This document shows, in pieces, positions 60,130 through 64,000 of a stretch of 64,000 nucleotides of DNA. Position numbers and translations under genes: made by a program. The notes below the pieces were generated by a model. The model saw only the letters and a program-made list of their open reading frames with translations, was not told where the DNA came from and ran no database searches. Within the stretch, counting starts at the first letter, position 1; each line of letters begins with the position of its first letter. The DNA comes from Azoarcus sp031555955 (GTDB lineage: Bacteria; Pseudomonadota; Gammaproteobacteria; Burkholderiales; Rhodocyclaceae), in assembly GCA_031555955.1 (NCBI GenBank), contig JAVBTY010000009.1:62001-126000 (forward strand), in the 5' to 3' direction.

Positions 60130-61122
60130 ATGAGCAAAGCCCCTGTTCGCGTCGCCGTAACCGGCGCGGCCGGCCAGATCGGTTACAGCCTGCTGTTTCG
60201 CATCGCCAGCGGCGAAATGCTGGGGAAAGACCAGCCTGTCATCCTGCAACTGCTTGATCTGCCCCAGGCCCAGAAAGCGGTCAAAGGCGTCATCATGGAG
60301 CTGGAAGACTGCGCTTTTCCGCTGCTCGCGGGCGTTATCGCGACCGACGACCCGAACGTCGCCTTCAAGGACGCACAGGTTGCGCTGCTCGTTGGCGCCC
60401 GTCCGCGCGGCCCCGGCATGGAGCGCAAGGATCTGCTGACCGAAAACGCCAAGATTTTCACCGTGCAGGGCGCGGCCATCGGCCAGTACGCCGATCCGGA
60501 TTGCAAGGTGCTGGTCGTCGGCAACCCCTGCAACACCAACGCCTACATCGCCAAGGAAGTCGCGCAGAAATACGGCCGCGTGCCGGCGAAGAACTTCACC
60601 GGCATGCTGCGTCTGGACCACAACCGCGCGCTGTCCCAGCTTGCCGGCAGGTCGGGGCGCGATGTCGCAACGCTGAAAAAACTGGTCGTCTGGGGCAACC
60701 ACTCTCCCACCATGTACGCCGATTACCGCTTCGTCACCTCCGGCGGCGACAGCGTCCAGAAGCTGATCGGTGACGACGCCTGGAACCGCGACGTCTTCCT
60801 GCCCACCGTCGGCAAGCGCGGTGCGGCCATTATCGAGGCGCGCGGTCTTTCTTCCGCCGCATCGGCGGCCAATGCGGCGATCGACCACATCCGCGACTGG
60901 GTGCTCGGTTCCGGTGGCGAATGGGTCACCATGGGCGTTCCGTCCGACGGTTCATACGGCATCCCGGAAGGCATCATCTACGGCTTCCCGGTCACGACTG
61001 AAAAAGGCCAGTACAAGATCGTCCAGGGGCTGGATATCGACGCTTTCTCGCGCGAGCGCATGACTCACACGCTCAACGAGCTGCTTGAGGAACGCGAAGG
61101 CGTGAAAGACCTGCTCGGCTGA
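60130..61122 (+). CDS. mdh: Malate dehydrogenase
   Basis: A 330-residue NAD-dependent malate dehydrogenase of the cytosolic-type (MDH type 2) family. The Rossmann motif VTGAAGQIGYSLLFRIASG is at the N-terminus, the NPCNTNAYIAKE segment binds substrate, LDHNRALSQLA follows, and the catalytic His is in WGNHSPTMYAD. It oxidises malate to oxaloacetate. AAGGGAGT lies 6 nt before the ATG. It is divergent from the GntR gene and 116 nt upstream of the CitE-like gene. Confidence 0.97.
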   Translation: MSKAPVRVAVTGAAGQIGYSLLFRIASGEMLGKDQPVILQLLDLPQAQKAVKGVIMELEDCAFPLLAGVIATDDPNVAFKDAQVALLVGARPRGPGMERKDLLTENAKIFTVQGAAIGQYADPDCKVLVVGNPCNTNAYIAKEVAQKYGRVPAKNFTGMLRLDHNRALSQLAGRSGRDVATLKKLVVWGNHSPTMYADYRFVTSGGDSVQKLIGDDAWNRDVFLPTVGKRGAAIIEARGLSSAASAANAAIDHIRDWVLGSGGEWVTMGVPSDGSYGIPEGIIYGFPVTTEKGQYKIVQGLDIDAFSRERMTHTLNELLEEREGVKDLLG

Positions 61123-61147
61123 CCTTCCGCGCAGAAGAAACTTTCAG

Positions 61148-61174
61148 GACGCACGGCCCCGGTCGTGCGTCTTT
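61148..61174 (+). terminator. Rho-independent terminator after mdh
   Basis: GACGCACG (61148-61155) and CGTGCGTC (61164-61171) form an 8-bp stem around an 8-nt loop, followed by TTT and more T residues shortly after. It separates mdh from the downstream lyase gene. Confidence 0.65.
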
Positions 61175-61238
61175 CCGTTTACGGTCCGGTTGCCATCTCC
61201 CCCCTTGTCCCGTTTTCCATCCTCCGAGGCCCTGTCCC

Positions 61239-62234
61239 ATGAACCGCGCCCCGCATCCCCGCGACATCCTGTTTGCCGGTGAGAAACCCTTCCCCATCCT
61301 GCCCGCCGTCGACCACTACGCCGGTTCGGAAAAACTCATGCTGAAAGCGCTTGCGCTGCAGCAGGAAACCGGACCGGTATTCGACATCACCTGCGACTGC
61401 GAGGACGGCGCGCACGCCGGAGCGGAAGCGGAGCACGCTGAAATGATCGTTTCCGTCATCCTCGGCGCGGAAAACCGTTACGGCCGCGTCGGCGCCCGCA
61501 TCCACGACATCACGCACCCCCACTGGGAACGGGATCTGGAAATTCTGGTGGCGAAAACCGGCCAGCGCCTGGCGTTCATCACACTGCCCAAGGTCCGCTC
61601 CACCGCCGATGCCGCCACGCAGATCGATGCGCTGAAACGCATCGAACAGAGCGTCGGCATCACCCGGCCGATCCCCGTGCATATCCTCATCGAAACCCAC
61701 GGCGCCCTGCGCGAGGCATGGCGGATCGCAGCGCTGGAGCGTGTGGAATCGCTCGATTTCGGCCTGATGGATTTTGTCTCCGGCCACCACGGCGCAATTC
61801 CCGGCGCCGCCATGAAAAGCCCCGGCCAGTTCGAGCATCCGCTGGTCGTCCGCGCCAAGACGGAAATCACCGCCGCCGCACTGGCCCACGGCGTTGTACC
61901 TACGCATAACGTCACCACCGAACTGAAAGACATCAGCCAGATCCGCGCCGACGCCACCCGCGCCCGCCGCGAATTCGGCTATCTGCGCATGTGGAGCATC
62001 CATCCAAACCAGATCCGCCCCATCATCGAGGCCATGCAGCCTGATTTTTCAGAAACCGAAGAAGCCGCTGAAATTCTCGTGGCCGCACAGGATTCCGCGT
62101 GGGGCCCCATCCAGCACCGCGGCCGCCTGCATGATCGCGCCTCATACCGCTATTACTGGGAACTGCTGGCGCGCGCCCATAGCACCGGCATGGCAATCCC
62201 GGCGCAGGCCCTGCAGCGCTTCTTTGCCGCCTGA
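61239..62234 (+). CDS. CitE-like CoA-ester lyase (HpcH/HpaI aldolase family)
   Basis: A 331-residue protein of the citrate lyase beta-subunit-like family. The Mg ligands are in DITCDCEDGAHAG and the substrate-binding Glu is in HILIETHGALREA; GLMDFVSGHHGAIP follows. Characterised relatives cleave malyl-CoA, citramalyl-CoA or similar esters, or act on free acids. The gene sits after mdh in many betaproteobacteria, suggesting a link to malate or citrate metabolism, but the true substrate is unknown. No citrate lyase alpha or gamma subunit is visible nearby, so a citrate lyase role is unlikely. Confidence 0.88.
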   Translation: MNRAPHPRDILFAGEKPFPILPAVDHYAGSEKLMLKALALQQETGPVFDITCDCEDGAHAGAEAEHAEMIVSVILGAENRYGRVGARIHDITHPHWERDLEILVAKTGQRLAFITLPKVRSTADAATQIDALKRIEQSVGITRPIPVHILIETHGALREAWRIAALERVESLDFGLMDFVSGHHGAIPGAAMKSPGQFEHPLVVRAKTEITAAALAHGVVPTHNVTTELKDISQIRADATRARREFGYLRMWSIHPNQIRPIIEAMQPDFSETEEAAEILVAAQDSAWGPIQHRGRLHDRASYRYYWELLARAHSTGMAIPAQALQRFFAA

Positions 62235-62462
62235 ACCGCGCCACCCGGCCTTCCGCCTCCCCACAACCGTCTTTTCCGCAAGGGTTTGCGGGATCCGCAG
62301 AACGCCGGAAGCATCGTGAGGTCTGTAAGTCTGTCCGCGGAACTACCCGCAAGGCGGCTGCTCTGGGACAATGCGCGCACTGTCGCCGCATCGCGGGCGA
62401 AGCCGCTGCGCCGTGCCTGGCTCCGGCCCGCCCGCCCCTGACATTAACTGGATCCGAAAGCC

Positions 62463-64000
62463 GTGACGTTCCGTTTGCTGATTGTGCTCGCCGCGCTGGC
62501 GGGCTGGCTGCTCCCCTCCCCGCCCGCCAATGCCGCCGATCCCATCGATCCGCAGAAAGCCTTCGCCATGAGCGCGCGCGCGGCCGGTCCCGCGACGGTG
62601 GAAGTCGTGTTCCGCATCGCAAAGGATTACTACCTTTACGGCGGCAAACTCCGTTTTGAGGCTGAACCGGCAACGGTGGCGCTGGGATCGCCCGAACGCC
62701 CGCCCGGTGAAATCCGGCAGGATGAGTTTTTCGGCGAAGTGGAAACCTACCGCGGCGAACTGCGCATCCTGCTGCCGGTAACCCCCCCCGCGGATGCGAC
62801 AGCCTTCCGCCTCGCCGTAACCAGCCAGGGCTGCTGGGACGGCGGCGTGTGCTATCCGCCACTGACGCAGACGGCGGATATCAACCTTGCCGCCAGCGCC
62901 CCGCCACCCGCCGCCAGCCTGCTCGACCGCGCCCTGGGCCGCGACCCGGCCAGCGCAACCGAAAGCGCAGCACTAACCAGCAACGGTGCGCCAGCAGCGG
63001 CGGAGGCCGCGTCGGGCAACGAGAGCGAACGCATCGCGGGCCTGTTCGGCAATAGCGGGCCGTTCTGGGTGCTGGCCAGCTTTTTCGGCTTCGGCCTGCT
63101 GCTCGCGTTTACCCCCTGCACGTTCCCGATGATTCCGATCCTCTCCGGCATCATTGTCGGCCACGGCCACCGGATCTCGCGCGGGCGCGCCTTCGCCCTG
63201 TCGTTTGCCTACGTACTGGGCATGGCCGTGACTTACGCCGCCGCGGGCGTCGCCGCGGGTTTCACCGGCACCCTGTTTGCCGCCGCGCTGCAAAACGTCT
63301 GGGTGCTTTCCGCCTTCGCGCTGGTTTTCGTCGCGCTGGCGCTCGCCATGTTCGGCTTCTACGAACTGCAGCTCCCCACCGCGCTGCAAAGCCGCCTCGC
63401 CGGGGCCGCCAGCCATGAAAAAGGCGGCCACCTTGCCGGTGTTGCGGCGATGGGCGCGCTGTCCGCGCTCATCATCGGCCCCTGCGTGGCCGCGCCGCTG
63501 GCCGGAGCGCTGCTGTACATCGCCCGCACGGGCGACGCCATTCTCGGCGGTCTGGCGCTTTTCGCCATGGGGCTGGGCATGGGCGCGCCCCTGATCGCCG
63601 TGGGCGTGGCGGCCCGCACGGTGCTGCCCAAGGCCGGGCCGTGGATGGAGGGCGTCAAAAAAGCGTTCGGCGTGTTCCTGCTCGCCGCCGCCGTCTGGTT
63701 TCTCACGCCCGTGCTGCCGCCGCTGGCCGTGATGCTGACATGGGCCGCGCTGCTGCTTTTTTCCGGCATTTTTCTCCACGCCATCGACCCGCTGCCGCCG
63801 CATGCGAAAAACTGGCAGCGCTTCCTGAAAGGCGTCGGCGTGGCGTTGCTGGTGGGCGGCGTGGCGATGCTTGTCGGCGCGCTGGCGGGCTCGCGCGATC
63901 CGCTGCAGCCGCTCGCGGTGCTGCGCGCTCCGGCGGCGAACGCGGCCGGAGCGCAGGATGCGGAGCCCCGCTTCATCAGCGTTTCTTCAGTCGCGGAGCT
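62463..64000 (+). CDS. dsbD: Thiol:disulfide interchange protein DsbD, 3' end missing
   Basis: The frame begins with GTG at 62463 and is open to the right edge (512 codons visible). A signal peptide (MTFRLLIVLAALAGWLL, cut near residue 24 after ANA) leads into the periplasmic alpha domain with the active Cys pair in GCWDGGVCYPP. Eight hydrophobic segments follow from about residue 198, with the transmembrane cysteines in FTPCTFPMIP and IIGPCVAAPLAG. The C-terminal thioredoxin-like domain lies beyond the window. DsbD carries electrons from cytoplasmic thioredoxin to DsbC and to cytochrome c maturation. Confidence 0.95.
   Translation, partial: MTFRLLIVLAALAGWLLPSPPANAADPIDPQKAFAMSARAAGPATVEVVFRIAKDYYLYGGKLRFEAEPATVALGSPERPPGEIRQDEFFGEVETYRGELRILLPVTPPADATAFRLAVTSQGCWDGGVCYPPLTQTADINLAASAPPPAASLLDRALGRDPASATESAALTSNGAPAAAEAASGNESERIAGLFGNSGPFWVLASFFGFGLLLAFTPCTFPMIPILSGIIVGHGHRISRGRAFALSFAYVLGMAVTYAAAGVAAGFTGTLFAAALQNVWVLSAFALVFVALALAMFGFYELQLPTALQSRLAGAASHEKGGHLAGVAAMGALSALIIGPCVAAPLAGALLYIARTGDAILGGLALFAMGLGMGAPLIAVGVAARTVLPKAGPWMEGVKKAFGVFLLAAAVWFLTPVLPPLAVMLTWAALLLFSGIFLHAIDPLPPHAKNWQRFLKGVGVALLVGGVAMLVGALAGSRDPLQPLAVLRAPAANAAGAQDAEPRFISVSSVAE

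Noticed and set aside
61239..62234. Beta subunit of a citrate lyase complex
   Set aside because: No alpha or gamma subunit or ligase gene is nearby; stand-alone CitE-like lyases are common beside mdh.
1..64000. CRISPR arrays, insertion sequences, prophage genes, tRNA or rRNA genes
   Set aside because: I read both strands for regularly spaced repeats, transposase or integrase motifs and cloverleaf or rRNA signatures and saw none I could support.

Overview
The window looks like a piece of a moderately GC-rich betaproteobacterial chromosome, probably an environmental Rhodocyclales/Nitrosomonadales-type organism. That placement is an inference from gene content and order. The main clues are a TCA cluster in the order gltA-sdhE-sdhB-sdhA-sdhD-sdhC beside a GntR gene and mdh, the glnE/yhdP/nitrilase/tldD group, a DUF3579 gene next to rpsT and murJ, and a fimT-pilVWXY1-pilE minor-pilin operon. 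I see no rRNA, tRNA, insertion sequence, prophage or CRISPR array. Almost all of the DNA is ordinary chromosomal backbone; the accessory-looking parts are the first 9.6 kb and, less so, the pilus operon.

Region 1 (1-9.6 kb, all minus strand) is the most unusual part. An AraC-type regulator is followed by an LLM-class (F420/flavin-type) oxidoreductase, a fumarylacetoacetate-hydrolase-family protein, an M20 amidohydrolase-like protein, a complete CofG-CofH fusion (FO synthase, the first committed step to deazaflavin cofactor F420), a cyclase/kynurenine-formamidase-family hydrolase, and a LeuA/homocitrate-synthase-like DRE-TIM enzyme. One further gene runs off the left edge. A deazaflavin synthase packed inside what looks like a regulated catabolic operon, next to the kind of oxidoreductase that uses the cofactor, is the best candidate here for an undescribed system.

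Region 2 (9.8-31 kb) is housekeeping. It holds tldD, a Nit1-like amidase, yhdP, glnE, a CYTH-CHAD triphosphatase-like protein, sixA, a secreted rhodanese, mnmA with a Nudix gene and a secreted protein, ilvE, a zf-CHCC protein, lysS with a strong terminator, a BktB-like thiolase and a CbiB-family membrane protein.

Region 3 (31-40.3 kb, minus strand) is a type IV pilus minor-pilin/adhesin operon: two GspH/FimT pilins, pilV, pilW, pilX, pilY1 (with two Ca-binding-type loops), a secreted protein in the pilY2 position, and pilE. It continues into a retropepsin-like protease, a CoA-pyrophosphatase Nudix gene whose best start is CTG, and the CbiB-family gene. Base composition is lower in GC here, by eye.

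Region 4 (40.4-48.4 kb) holds yjfB-like, yajQ, ppnP, DUF2788, the arginine genes argG-argF-argD with a terminator in the leader, DUF3579, rpsT, murJ and a PEBP-family protein.

Region 5 (48.4-62.2 kb) is the TCA block: lpd, sucB, sucA, gltA, sdhE and sdhBADC on the minus strand, then a GntR/UTRA regulator divergent from mdh and a CitE-like lyase. The gntR-mdh gap holds a perfect inverted repeat next to an almost consensus mdh promoter. The window ends inside dsbD.
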